A stretch of 64,000 bases of DNA, taken from assembly GCA_032622095.1 (NCBI GenBank), contig CP136061.1, positions 7,016,734 to 7,080,733 on the forward strand, given 5' to 3'. Source of the stretch: Siphonodentalium dalli (lineage: Eukaryota; Mollusca; Scaphopoda; Gadilida; Siphonodentaliidae). Within the stretch, counting starts at the first letter, position 1, and each line of letters starts with the position of its first letter. Below the pieces are notes generated by a model. It ran no database searches, was not told where the DNA came from, and saw nothing but the letters and a program-made list of their open reading frames with translations. Of the stretch, positions 21,228 to 31,957 are shown piece after piece. Made by a program: the position numbers and the translations under genes.

Positions 21228-22129
21228 ACTCTCCACCTGGTTGTATATATCCTGTTGAGTATAGTAGGAGATGGCCACAAACATGGCTGGATTTAGCCCC
21301 AATTAAATCTTATGTATTTTTGTTCCCTGAACATGACACAACTCACCCAATCGATTCATGTCCAATAACCACTCAAGGTGGAAGATAAGTTGAGAAATTC
21401 CAAAAATGTTAAAGATGATCTGTCTCTTCCTGGTAATTTTATATAGATTTCGCGGTAAATTAATAAATATGAATGGACGACACTTGTCCGAATGTGCTTC
21501 TATGCAATTATTATTGATTTTATTTAGATTTTTCTAATATAATACACACAACCTACGCTACACTTTTACGGCTATTTTTAGAATATAAACTACAGGGAAT
21601 CTCGCGGAAATGTTGGGATCATACCAAGAGGGATAACTCTATCTTGTTAGCACCCTCCAAGGAAAATTTAATTTCAATTAACAAATTTCACCGCAAATTA
21701 TGCTTGTCTTTTGAGATATAAACCACTTTATTGTGGCTTTATAGACAAGTAATAATCACAAACGTCAATGTTATTATATAACTTCATTCCGGCAAACATG
21801 TTTGGCGATTATGGCATTTCGAGGGTTAGTTGCCAGGCTTCGGTGGGCGAATTTGTTTCCTTAGTGAATGTATATATCATATATTAGCCTATTTTTTATT
21901 TCTGTTCAAAATGTTGCTATGAAATGGTCATCGGTTGGACATTTTCCAACCTAGCTTAGCTTGGCTATTTTAAGGTTGGCTATTTCCAACAGTTGCACAG
22001 AAAGCTTAAAGTAGCCATTGTAGTACCATTGTACAATGTTGTTTTTTTTATATACATTGGTAAAGTACCAGGGCAGAATGGCCGATATATTTATATAATA
22101 TGGTTTTACAATGGTGCTATATGGGAATC

Positions 22130-22375
22130 CATAGCTATCATAATATCCTACTATTTCTTGAATATTATTACGAACAAAGCAGAAGATACATTCAGGTTCA
22201 CGTGGATTCGGTCAATTATGAAATCCACATGCGTGGGGCCGATATTTTATGGATGAAAATTATAAAATGAACATGATGAAAGTGACAAGCTTCGCCATCT
22301 ATAGTATATCAAGCGAAGTGCTCACATAGCGCTATTATCGCTAATTTCAGTATAGCACACATTTGTCGTCTTCGT
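22130..22375 (+). repeat. Dispersed repeat, copy 1
   Basis: Shares ACGAACAAAGCAGAAGA, TTCACGTG, ATTTTATGGAT, AACATGATGAAA and CTAATTTCAGTA in the same order with 56480-56745. No coding content. Confidence 0.65.
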
Positions 22376-22415
22376 ATTTTAAATACTTTGATATGGATCG
22401 TTTATTTAAGAAATG

Positions 22416-22550
22416 GATGTTGATTTGGTTGCGTTCCATAGAGTGTGGCTGTCAGTTGGTCTGACATTTTGTGTGGAACGCTTTCTATAAATGTCAGACC
22501 ATCTTGCATCCATGACATATATACTCAATGGGACGCAACAAAATCAACAT
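22416..22550. mobile_element. 135-bp foldback element
   Basis: The left arm GATGTTGATTTGGTTGCGTT and the right arm ending ACGCAACAAAATCAACAT are inverted repeats. Further in, TGGTCTGACATTT pairs with AAATGTCAGACCA. Confidence 0.7.
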
Positions 22551-22624
22551 TATCAACTTATATTTACATTCAACATAGTCAACTGGCAGATCATTTCCAA
22601 AGTATTCTCGTGACTTGATGCAAG

Positions 22625-22745
22625 TTGCGTCTGGTAGAGGGGGTAATGTTGTGTCTGGTATAGGGGGTAATGTTGTGTCTGGTAGAGGGGTAATGTTGTG
22701 TCTGGTAGAGGTGTAATGTTGCGTCTGGTAGAGGGATAATGTCGC
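22625..22745. repeat. 24-bp minisatellite, about 5 copies
   Basis: The unit GTCTGGTAGAGGGGGTAATG plus TTGT repeats with small changes. It is followed by GGAGCTATACTCGACCTTCA, which also occurs (one change) at 41849, in a TIR element that has a single unit. Confidence 0.8.
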
Positions 22746-23035
22746 AGGAGCTATACTCGACCTTCACCACATATAATCCTGGAAACCGCGTGAAATCCAA
22801 TATAATATAATCGCTTAAAAAAAACGTCCACGGTATATAATCGTTTTCAACGTTATATATTATAACTATATTTGGCAAATAAAAAACGTGTAATTTGATG
22901 AAGAGTAACAACGCGAAATGACTCCTTTTTTGAAACGTGAATTAGATAACGCGAATATAGAAATGATTCTTAAACTAAATTATACGTGTGACACATCATT
23001 ATTGTTGTAGTTTGGTGAAAAGACAACACATGTTA

Positions 23036-23785
23036 ACCACTCATACAAGCGGACAGTAGCGATCGTATGGTGTAGCGATACGTTACTCTCACAGTTAAAC
23101 GCTCATACACGCGGACAGTAGCGATCGTATGGTGTAGCGGTACGTTACTCTCACAGTTAAACGCTCATAAGAGCGGACAGTAGCGATCGTATGGTGTAGC
23201 GATACGTTACTCTCACAGTTAAACGCTCATACAAGCGGACAGTAGCGATCGTATGGTGTAGCGGTACGTTACTCTCACAGTTAAACGCTCATAAGAGCGG
23301 ACAGTAGCGATCGTATGGTGTAGCGATACGTTACTCTCACAGTTAAACGCTCATACAAGCGGACAGTAGCGATCGTATGGTGTAGCGGTACGTTACTCTC
23401 ACAGTTAAACGCTCATACAAGCGGACAGTAGCGATCGTATGGTGTAGCGGTACGTTACTCTCACAGTTAAACGCTCATAAGATCGGACAGTAGCGATCGT
23501 ATGGTGTAGCGGTACGTTACTCCCACAGTTAAACGCTCATACAAGCGGACAGTAGCGATCGTATGGTGTAGCGGTACGTTACTCTCACAGTTAAACGCTC
23601 ATACAAGCGGACAGTAGCGATCGTATGGTGTAGCGGTACGTTACTCTCACAGTTCAACGCTCATAAGAGCGGACAGTAGCGATCGTATGCTGTAGCGATA
23701 CGTTACTCTCACAGTTAAACGCTCATACAAGCGGACAGTAGCGATCGTATGGTGTAGCGGCACGTTACTCTCACAGTTAAACGAT
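23036..23785. repeat. 62-bp satellite array, 12 units
   Basis: The unit begins GTTAAACGCTCATA and contains GCGGACAGTAGCGATCGTAT and GGTGTAGCG. Units come mainly in two types: ACAAGCGG paired with GCGGTAC, and AAGAGCGG paired with GCGATAC, and these alternate in part of the array. Divergence between units is very low. There are no unique spacers, so it is not a CRISPR array. It is followed directly by LINE D. Confidence 0.92.
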
Positions 23786-23794
23786 TAGAGTTAT

Positions 23795-24740
23795 TGTTTC
23801 GCCCGAAGGGGGAGTATATAACTTGGGAAATTTGGATTCCACTGCTTCGCATGTGCCACTTGGTTTACCAATATGAGTAAATGTTAGCCCGAAATTACGA
23901 TTGCTTTTCTTTGTTATTGATTTAGATCCCGGCATAGATTTATCAAACAACAAATTTAATGTAATTGTCGGTAAACGTAAGCAAAGATTACGAAATGAAC
24001 ACGTCGCCGAATTTATCAAATCGATCTTCGATGACAACAAGAAAAATGGTGAAAATAAATTACGAACTTATAGGCTTTTTAAAGATAACTATTCTATGGA
24101 GAAATATCTTATTGGAACAAAATGTGTGGAAGATAGAATGCGTTTTACAAGGCTAAGGATTAGTAACCACAATTTATCCATTGAAAAAGGTCGACATTTC
24201 AAACCGAAGAAGAAATCCATTGAAGATCGAATATGTTTACATTGTCCGATCAAACAGAAACTAGTTGAAGATGAATTTCATTTTATAATGAAATGTCCGT
24301 TGTATGCTGATTTGAGAAATGAACTATATGAAGTAATGAAAGTGCAATATAATGGATTTAGCGCTATGTCAGAAACTCGGCAATTCAATTTGATTCTCAA
24401 AAATGAAAAACCAGATTCTTGTTACAAAATATGCAACTTGATTAGAAAATGTTTTGATCGAAGATCCCAGCAGTAGCAACTATATGTAGAGTAATATTCA
24501 TCCAAACTGCATGGTTGCATCCTATACATGTATATAAATGTATATAAGGTAGTTTTCATTTTAAAGTATTAAGAGGCACTTATATATATATTATATTGTA
24601 TATGAAATACTAAATAACTAATTATATATGCAATGAAATAACTACATCACTTGTTGTATTTATTTAATATTGTTATTGTGTGCATACTGCCTTACATGGT
24701 GTTTTATGCTAATACATGTTATGTTATGTTATGTTATGAA
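23795..24740 (+). mobile_element. LINE D: 3' fragment of a second LINE family
   Basis: A severely 5'-truncated LINE. It keeps the C-terminal coding region, a 3' UTR of about 240 bp and a 3' tail of ATGTT repeats (about 24716-24738), the short-repeat tail many LINEs use. The left boundary is uncertain. A relative, LINE E, is at 52605-54206 on the other strand. Confidence 0.75.
23901..24476 (+). pseudogene. C-terminal region of LINE D ORF2
   Basis: 191 codons. Roughly the first 25 residues may be chance or diverged. From about residue 25 (KRKQRLRNEHVAEFIKSIFD) the sequence aligns by eye with LINE E (LKCKLQEEHVKEFKRSIFDD). Shared features are KLRTYRLFK, a run like RISNHNLSIEKGRHFKP, a CLHC...HFIMKC zinc-knuckle (CxxC...HxxxxC) and a C-terminal CFDRRSQ / FFDKRSE. 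The region would assist binding of LINE RNA or DNA, judging by family. No reverse transcriptase domain is present, so it is a dead fragment. Confidence 0.75.
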
Positions 24741-24744
24741 ATCT

Positions 24745-25495
24745 GAGTAAACCAGCTTCGAACCGGATCAAACCAGCCCAATATATCTTGGCCTGTGTCA
24801 ATGGTACAACTGTATACCGAGAACAATTAGCAAAAAGAAAATAAAGATGCATGCATCAGATCGTCCATGAATACCAAGATTACCTCCCCTTGTGCGTGGA
24901 TGTTTTGAAAATTGCTCATCAAATTATCTATTTTTTCCTATAAAACAGTTATCTTTCATCTATGTTTATTCTGCTTTCCAAAAAATGGTAAATCTTTCTT
25001 AGATCCCATTTCCTGATGTCAGTAATCTTGATGACATTATCAAAGTTTATCACTTCTCGTTGTCTTCTATGTATTGTTTGTTGACATTTGTTATTCCGCC
25101 ATGTTCCATGCTGTTCTGTGAACTGTACTCACAATTGTCTACATGGCACACCTACTTTGCGTGTGAAAAAATTTCACGGTTGACTGCCACACACAGCATT
25201 GACAGATGTGTAATTGCTGTCCCTAGATAAAAAAGTGCATTAACTGTATGAGATCATGGCTGACAACACAGGTACTCATGGTATTGATCGAGTTACTCCG
25301 CAAACGGACACAAGAAAACCATAGTCAGAAATGGTAACGCCACCAAGATCATATTATTAGCCATAAATATAAATTATAATACAATTATTCTATAAACTAG
25401 CTTTCAAATTTTATCTGGGAAATTTGCATACTTCTATATTTCAAGTTTTCCCGTTTCTCGTGTTATACATTACTTTCTTCAAACTATCTTCTTTA
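24745..25495. other. Non-coding stretch with a possible first exon
   Basis: No repeat is recognised. One weak signal: an ATG in a good Kozak context (ATCATGG, ATG at 25256) encodes MADNT and is followed at once by CAG|GTAC (GT at 25272). That is the arrangement of a short first coding exon, but nothing else supports a gene. Confidence 0.25.
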
Positions 25496-25499
25496 TTAC

Positions 25500-26090
25500 A
25501 CAAGCTGATGGGCCCGACTTCGTCCGGGATGTTTCCCATCTGATTTCCGGCGAAAGGCGCGATTTGACAATCAATTGACTATTTCGAAAGTCAAGGTCAG
25601 GTCAGGGTCATGATTTGACCCGTCCAAAACACCCCCACCCGGAGAAAAGTACCACTAGGTATCAAATTTCGTCGAAATCCGTCCGTTTTACCCCACTTGA
25701 CCTTTAATTAACAATTTTGAAGGTCAAGGTAAGGTCGGAGTCATGATTTGACCCGTCCAAAACACTCCCCCCGACAAAAGTACCCATAGGTATCAAATTT
25801 CGTCGAAATCCATCCGTTTTACCCGATTTGACCTTTGATTGACCACATTGAAGGTCAAGGTCACGCCGATGTCACGATTTGACCCGTTCAAAACACTCCC
25901 CGGACAAAAGTATCCCTAGGTATAAAATTTCGCCGAAATTTGTCCGTTTTACCCAAATTGACCTTGCATTGACAGTTTTAAAGGTCAAGGTCAGGTCGGG
26001 CTCACGATTTGACCCGTCCAAAACACTTCCCGGACACAAATACCCATAAGTATCAAATTACGTTGAAATCTATGGAAAGCCGAAGAGGAC
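25500..26090 (+). repeat. ~118-bp tandem repeat rich in AGGTCA half-sites, 4 units
   Basis: The head phrase is GACTTCGTCCGGGATGTTTC. Each unit then has GATTTGACC, GTCCAAAACACTCC, GGACAAAAGTA, ATCAAATTTCGTCGAAAT, CCGTTTTACCC, GATTTGACCTT and finally GGTCAAGGTCAGGTC-like text. The same family occurs at 37655-38040, 40850-41280 and, reversed, 49620-49900. The repeated TCAAGGTCA matches the monomeric binding site of ERR and NR5A nuclear receptors. Confidence 0.8.
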
Positions 26091-26439
26091 ATGTTAGTTG
26101 ATAATTGCTAGATATACGACGCACGACTTGTCGCGGTATTTTAAAGGTGTTTCAAACTAGGAGATAGAAGGATTCTGCTTTTCAAATGGTGATGAATTAT
26201 AGTAATTTATTCAAATTTTATGGCATAAATTGTTATTAAAACCGTATATACTATAACAAAAATGAATGACTCGAAAATTAAGTGGGCTTTTAAACAAAGT
26301 CACAATTGCAGTTAGGCTCATCTCATACTCGTTTAATCAGCAGTTTGTTATAGTTCACAGTATTCATTGAGCGTTACAGCCCCACTGTTATAATTCGCCT
26401 TTAGCAGGCGTACTCTTGCCTCAGATTATTGAGATATTA

Positions 26440-27290
26440 GGTCACACGTAGTGACATTAAATCGCATGGAAACATAGCAATTGTGTGGGATGCTTGGCGT
26501 GAATATTTAATGAGAAATAAAGTCATACGTAATGACATTAAACTCAAGAAAACCCGCGAAAACAAAACAAAATCACATTTAATGTTTTAAGTTATTTCCT
26601 TCATAAAAAGAATCTTCGTGATAATGAACCCTCCCAATACTTTAGAATATAGAATTAAAATAACAAAAACCGTCGGAATACAGAACATTCGGAATAACGA
26701 ACCTTCTAATTGGTGAACCTTCGGAATAGCGAACATTCAGAGAAATTTAGGAATAGTGGACATTCTGGATAGTGAACCTTCGGAATAGAGACATGCCCCC
26801 AATATTCATATTATATGCCCAGAGTTCAAAGGTATGGGCCCATAAAATCCTAAATTTGGCCCTTAAAATATTGAACTCCAAATTGGAGCCCACACAGAAC
26901 ATCACTTAAGTCAACTGTACCTGTGTCATGTCCCAATGCGGGAGGGTCCACAATATACCACAGCATTCATATTATATGCCAAGAATTCAAAAGTATGGGC
27001 CCACGTAATGACATTAAATCTCAAGAAAACCCGCGAAAACAAAACAAAATCACATTTAATGTTCTAAGTTAAGTTATTTCCTCCTGTATCTGTATCGGTA
27101 TGCGCGCAGGATCAGTTCGGATGTGAGCGCACACTCCGTAAAAAGAATCTTTGTGATAATGAACCCTCTCAAATTAGTCTCAATACTTTAGAATATAGAA
27201 TTAACCTAAAAATAACAAAAACCTTCGGAATAGAGAACCTTCGGAATAGCGGACCTTCGGATAGCGAACCTTCATAATAGAAACATGCCC
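26440..27290. repeat. ~0.48-kb imperfect tandem duplication with TTCGGAATA minisatellite
   Basis: 26527-26800 and 27004-27290 share AATGACATTAAA, CTCAAGAAAACCCGCGAAAA, CACATTTAATGTT, AAAAAGAATCTT, GATAATGAACCCTC and ACTTTAGAATATAGAATTAA. Each ends in a minisatellite of about 16 bp (CCTTCGGAATAGCGAA). The second copy has extra sequence near 27080-27140. Confidence 0.75.
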
Positions 27291-27779
27291 CCACAAGTAC
27301 ACCGGTGACGTAAACACATGTGCTAATCTTTGTTGTACTATCGTGACTCTATCGGTAACCATAATAATACAGTCGCCCAGTGGATTATCGATCGACCACA
27401 GAATATGAAAATCTGCGTACCAAGCAACACCACGGTGTGGCGTAATAATAATTAACGCTGTATTCAAGGAACAGTGCGCCGATAAAGAGACCAAGGACAT
27501 ATCAATGTATATATATTTCTTTATTTCCTCCATTAATGAAGAGCTCACAGAGATATACATGTAACATATACACAGTTCAAAAGAAAAAGACAAGAAAAAC
27601 ACAAATCATACAAGACGGAGCATAATGATACAGTCATATGAAATACAGAGTATTAAGACAACGCATCGCACTTGTTATGTACAATATGTATATGATAACG
27701 AGATCGCACACCCAATCACACGCACAGCGTATTCGCACAACTCAGATAGGTATCTGCGGATCCGCTATACGCATATGCA

Positions 27780-27780
27780 C

Positions 27781-27849
<69 letters not shown>

Positions 27850-27956
27850 TCTCTTACTCCCATGTCTCTCTATTTCTCTCTCCGCTATATCTTTCTCTCT
27901 CACACGCGCGCACCCTCGCACACACACAAACACACCCTCTCTCTCTCTCTCTCTCA

Positions 27957-27995
<39 letters not shown>

Positions 27996-28125
27996 CCTCA
28001 CCACACCCTCGCACCCACACTCACACACAGCCTCACCCTCCCTCACACACACCCCCCCACACACACACCCTCACACACACACACACACTATCACACACAC
28101 ACCCACCCTCACATACCCCCACATA
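27780..28125. repeat. CT then CA microsatellite in the LINE C 3' UTR
   Basis: About 80 bp of CT repeats, then mixed CT, CA and CCCTCACA blocks. Long serine/leucine/threonine-rich open frames across it are artefacts. Confidence 0.92.
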
Positions 28126-28375
28126 CTCACCACGTGCACACGCACACAACACCCCGTGACAGTTCACGCTCCTTTACATAGTTATAGGCTTGCTTGAGAT
28201 CCCGCCATTCGACGCATAGGTTTACCTATTTTGTTGAGTGACTTCGACCTCACAAAAGTTCTGTATAGAGTTCAACGCCAAATCATGCATCATTGCTGAA
28301 GCGTACATGTGACAGGCGAAGACCGAAGTGCTAGCTGTTGGCTATAACTGGAGCTTGGCCATGTAAAATATCCTG

Positions 28376-28777
28376 TCAAAGATTTGACACCATCGTACTG
28401 TATGCCTTCCAAAGTAAATGTGTGTGGTGCACCATGAAAGAAACGAAACACATGGGCTCGTCGATGAATGAATAAAGTTCGCCAGGTAATTTTGTTAGAT
28501 GAAGAAGTACTAGTTCATCATCATCGAGTTCATCTGTCCAGAGGTAGAACAGTAAGCCAAATTTGTCAATTAGCTGGTACCACATACCATTTCGAAGAAT
28601 GCATAATGTACGGTGATTACAGTAAATTAGAGCATGCTTAATTACATCATGGTGAGTCATATTGCATAACATACATACAGTAGGTTCACATGCTTGTACA
28701 GCTGTGGCAGCTACTAATTGTGCAACTGTGAAAAAGGCACCCTTTCTATCTGGGTAAATGCGACAGCATCGCCACAA
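28376..28777 (-). pseudogene. C-terminal region of LINE C ORF2
   Basis: The frame is open from at least 28863 to the stop at 28376; the ATG at 28777 is internal. It holds CMLCNMTHHDVIKHALIYC, the CxxC-H-C pattern at the same place as in LINEs A and B, then a leucine-rich tail (LWTDELDDDELVLLHLTKLP). The reverse transcriptase is missing because of 5' truncation, so the copy is inactive. Confidence 0.75.
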
Positions 28778-29019
28778 AAGGGATGGGTCATTATCAATGT
28801 TGCGCTTCCAGTCGAGTTCACGTTTGTTGTTAACTTCAGTTTTGAGTATACGGGACCATTCTGATTGTTCGGGATGAAATATTTGAAGAATGTATTAAGC
28901 TGCCTAGTTTCCCGTTTGATCCACAGTCGAGTCTAAAAAATCGAATCCATCGCTACGCGGGTGTTGATAATGGCACAAACTCAGTATGCTACAAATTTGC
29001 CAAAGACATATATAAATTA

Positions 29020-30306
29020 TTGTATTTCTTCATGGATGAGAACCCGGATCATATACGCGAGATAATTAGTTCTGCAAACACTCGTCGCTTAGCGTCCACA
29101 TCCCAAAATCTAGTTCAAATGAAGACTCAGTCCACACAAACAGACTTTTGCTCACTTATCAACGACCTGACAAACATTAAAGGTGACATTATTGTTCTCA
29201 AGGATGCAGATATCCGTCTCTCTGAAGCCGTCGCAAAATCTATTCCCGAGATCGAAGGCATGCTAGCTAACTTGAACTCACGTCAAGCGGAAATGGAATC
29301 CCTGATATCTGATCTAAAATATGAAGTTGAAAATAACGCGTGTGCTATGAATTCGGTTACAGATGAAAAGTTAAACGGAGTTGCGTCATTAAGAACGAAA
29401 ATAAAGCTCATAGAGCATGACATAGGTTCCGTAGTAGAAGGAGTTGACTCAATACATAAGGATGTTCAATCTCAAAAAGGCTGCAATGGAACGCTGAGAG
29501 ATGATATGAAACAAACGAGAGGAAAAGTGTCATCGCATAAATCTTGTAATTTAAATGTCTCTGTGTCTGATGTAGTTGACAAATGTGTGGTTAAGTGTGA
29601 GTCTAAACTCAACAAGTTCATGAAGGAGATGTCGGCTGAATTTGGTGAATTCGCTAATTCCGTTTTAGTGCATATTGTTAATGATTCAAAAACGGCTAAC
29701 TCCAATAATATAAACAATGATTGTCCATCTACATCGAGTCCAAAGAATATGCAATCCTCGAAAGTTTCTCCAATTGGAGTGGAAGCTGGCATTAGAACCA
29801 ATCTTGAGATATCAAAATATCCCGAGATATCAAGAATCAGCTCCAGCAAATCAGTAGTTGCGCAAACTTCTTTATCTGATATCAGCTCTAACAATAGTCT
29901 AGGATTGAAGCCAGAATTGTCAGCTATAAGTTCCCAGCCTCTCCGATATAATTCGTATGACACAGCCTCTTCTCCGGGTTTTCTGACTATTGATGATTGT
30001 GGTAGTTCAGTTATGGCACCAAATAAGGACATGGAAACAGATATGATAGTACCTCAGTGGGTTGATAACAAAATGCTTGTCTCGTCGGCGGTCATTCAAC
30101 AGCCAAGTCAGCGCTGCACTGAGAAAGAACAGCGATTCGTCAGTGATCAATCTGCGTTTAACGTTGACAGATCTCCTCAGAAAAATATAAGAAATGTACC
30201 ACAATGTGACATCATTCTAGAAGCGGAAATCCACATCCAAGACGCAGCAGGTCGAGAAGCATATCTAATGAACGCAGATGCCATAGTCGTGATTGTTCTA
30301 CAATAA
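29020..30306 (+). pseudogene. LINE B ORF1 (N-terminal and middle part)
   Basis: The frame is open from 28846, well upstream of the first ATG (29032), and already protein-like there (EIFEECIKLPSFPFDPQSSL). This supports 5' truncation rather than a natural start. A helical, heptad-like stretch runs over roughly residues 45-160 (SLINDLTNIKGDIIVLKDAD, MLANLNSRQAEMESLISDLK), as expected for the trimerising coiled coil of LINE ORF1 proteins, which coat the element's RNA. A Ser/Asn-rich linker follows. Near 30280 the coding sense moves to another frame, so the last residues of this frame are not authentic. Confidence 0.65.
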
Positions 30307-30560
30307 GGCTGTGCCGCCGTTCACACAGTCGCGATCGTGACAGTCTCAAACCATTTGTTAAAACCGTTCGCTTCTTCATTTATAACATGGACGATTTTGT
30401 AACAGCTGAAACAGTTGCAAAATATTTGAATTACATGAATTGTCAATTTTCGATTGTTCGACTGATGCGAAGCTCTAAACGCGGGAAAATGAGTGCGTGA
30501 ATCAACATATGGGAAGATGATGCACATATGATGGAAGATCCAGCATTCTGGTCAAAGGTG
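30307..30560 (+). pseudogene. LINE B ORF1 C-terminal RNA-binding-like part
   Basis: In the third frame the text KPFVKTVRFFIYNMDDFVTA then ETVAKYLNYMNCQF resembles the beta-alpha pattern of the RRM-like domain of LINE ORF1 proteins. It continues after one in-frame stop into DDAHMMEDPAFWSKVQ, where related ORF1 proteins have a conserved FWP/LWP motif. Assignment is by pattern only. Confidence 0.5.
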
Positions 30561-30913
30561 CAGGCTGTCGGCGATGGTTATCGAAGAACTCACACGAAGC
30601 ACAGCGCAATCGAATTAATAATAGCCGTCGCAACAATGACCAGTGTGATCAACACCCGTATGAACGGGACTTTAATCGTTCCACTCATAACGTTGAGTAC
30701 TGATTCTGATTGTAACGGTCAATCCCGTGTTACTGTACACTGAATACCATAATACAGTAATCGGCGTGCTTGCCTACATGGCTTATACGCACAACAGTGA
30801 AAAGCCACATCGTTCATTGAACAGTTATGATCGTAGAGTTAAGTCGCGTCGTTTCTTGTTTTCTCTTATATTTATACATGTACTATGTAGTTTTGATCAA
30901 TTAACATTTAACA

Positions 30914-31957
30914 TGGTATCCCTGGCGACATTTAATGTCACTGGCATTAAGGGGTCCGCATTATACTTGGGCCAGCTGTTTGATCGCCATTAAATTGACA
31001 TATGTGGTATTAGTGAGCATTGGCTACCACACAAAGATCTTCAGTTTCTCAACTCAATTCACAAGGATTATGAATCTTTTGGAGTCATTTCTCTGGAAAA
31101 ACACCTTGTCACATAGGATATCTCCAGTTCCCATTGAGGATGATCGTATAATTGGCATCCAGTTTAATTTGGGAAACAGCAAATTTGTATACATATTTCA
31201 AGTATATTTGCCGTCCACTAATAACTCTTATGAATATTACGAACAATGTATGGAAAACCTTGAAGTCATAACATGTCAATATTCTAGCTTGGGAATCGTC
31301 GTAGCTATGGGTGACTTTAATAGTGACCTATCAAGAAACGACGATAGATCTGCTTGTTTCGGTGCATTCCTTTCAAAGAGACAACTTATTTCTGTTAACA
31401 TTACAATCGAATGCAAAGATTTAAAATTTACGCATGTGCCTAAAACTGGGGGTACCTCTTCTGTTATTGATCATATACTTATTCCATGTACCATGATTCA
31501 TGATGTAATTGAATGTGAAATTCCTGACGACGATTGCCTCAATGTTTCTAATCACAGACCTGTTAAAGCGATCATCTCGTTTGCTTTCCCCACAGGCTCG
31601 TTATACGCAACCAATGAAACACGGGGTAATTCCAAGTTCAATTGGAAACGGGTTGGTGCTGATAGCGCTTTGAAATTAAAGTATGAACAATGCATAGCCG
31701 AACTAAACAAAGAATCTCCTTCGATAATTGTTAGGTCAAAAAGTGATGTTGATATTTTATATGGAAATTTAGTGGAACTTGTTGTGCGAGCTTCTGACCT
31801 AACGGTACCAAAGAAAAAGTTTAAGAAATTTCTCAAACCGTTTTGGAATGCTAATCTGAAAATTCTCCATAAGCAAATGAAATTGATGCGTAATAAATGG
31901 ATTGCGAATACTCAGGTTGCAGAATCGTACAATCAATACAAGAATTTAGATGCGTGA
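30914..31957 (+). pseudogene. LINE B endonuclease domain (ORF2 N-terminus)
   Basis: ORF2 begins MVSLATFNVTGIKGSALYLG in frame 1 at 30913. A TAA at 30991 interrupts it just before IDICGISEHWLPHKDLQFL, whose SEHWL motif is the conserved APE-endonuclease motif. The sense then shifts to frame 2, where GDFNSDL, SSVIDHIL and NVSNHRP are the metal-binding and catalytic boxes; the usual SDH is SNH here. The enzyme nicks target DNA for insertion. The linker to the reverse transcriptase follows (KKFLKPFWNANLKILHKQMK). Confidence 0.75.

Larger units (their letters stand above)
27510..28863 (-). mobile_element. LINE C: minus-strand 3' part of a LINE
   Basis: On the minus strand, coding sequence enters at 28863 in ORF2 (EWSRILKTEVNNKRELDWKR), passes the zinc-knuckle and stops at 28376. 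A ~0.86-kb 3' UTR follows and ends GAGGAAATAAAG near 27516, the terminus shared with LINE B and the 6.7-kb fragment. A GA/GT microsatellite occupies the UTR. It abuts LINE B head to head at about 28863. Confidence 0.75.

Noticed and set aside
23036-23785. Possible CRISPR array
   Set aside because: Units are continuous with no unique spacers, and the context is animal DNA with LINEs; it is a satellite. The same reasoning excludes the 82-bp and 25-bp arrays.
24745-24785. tRNA or tRNA-derived SINE from a B-box-like CCGGTTCGAAGC on the minus strand
   Set aside because: No A box at a suitable distance and no cloverleaf could be drawn.
27625-28197. 190- and 173-codon Ser/Leu/Thr/His-rich frames
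   Set aside because: Translation of CT and CA microsatellites.
29472-30032. 186-codon frame on the minus strand
   Set aside because: Shadow of LINE B ORF1 on the opposite strand.
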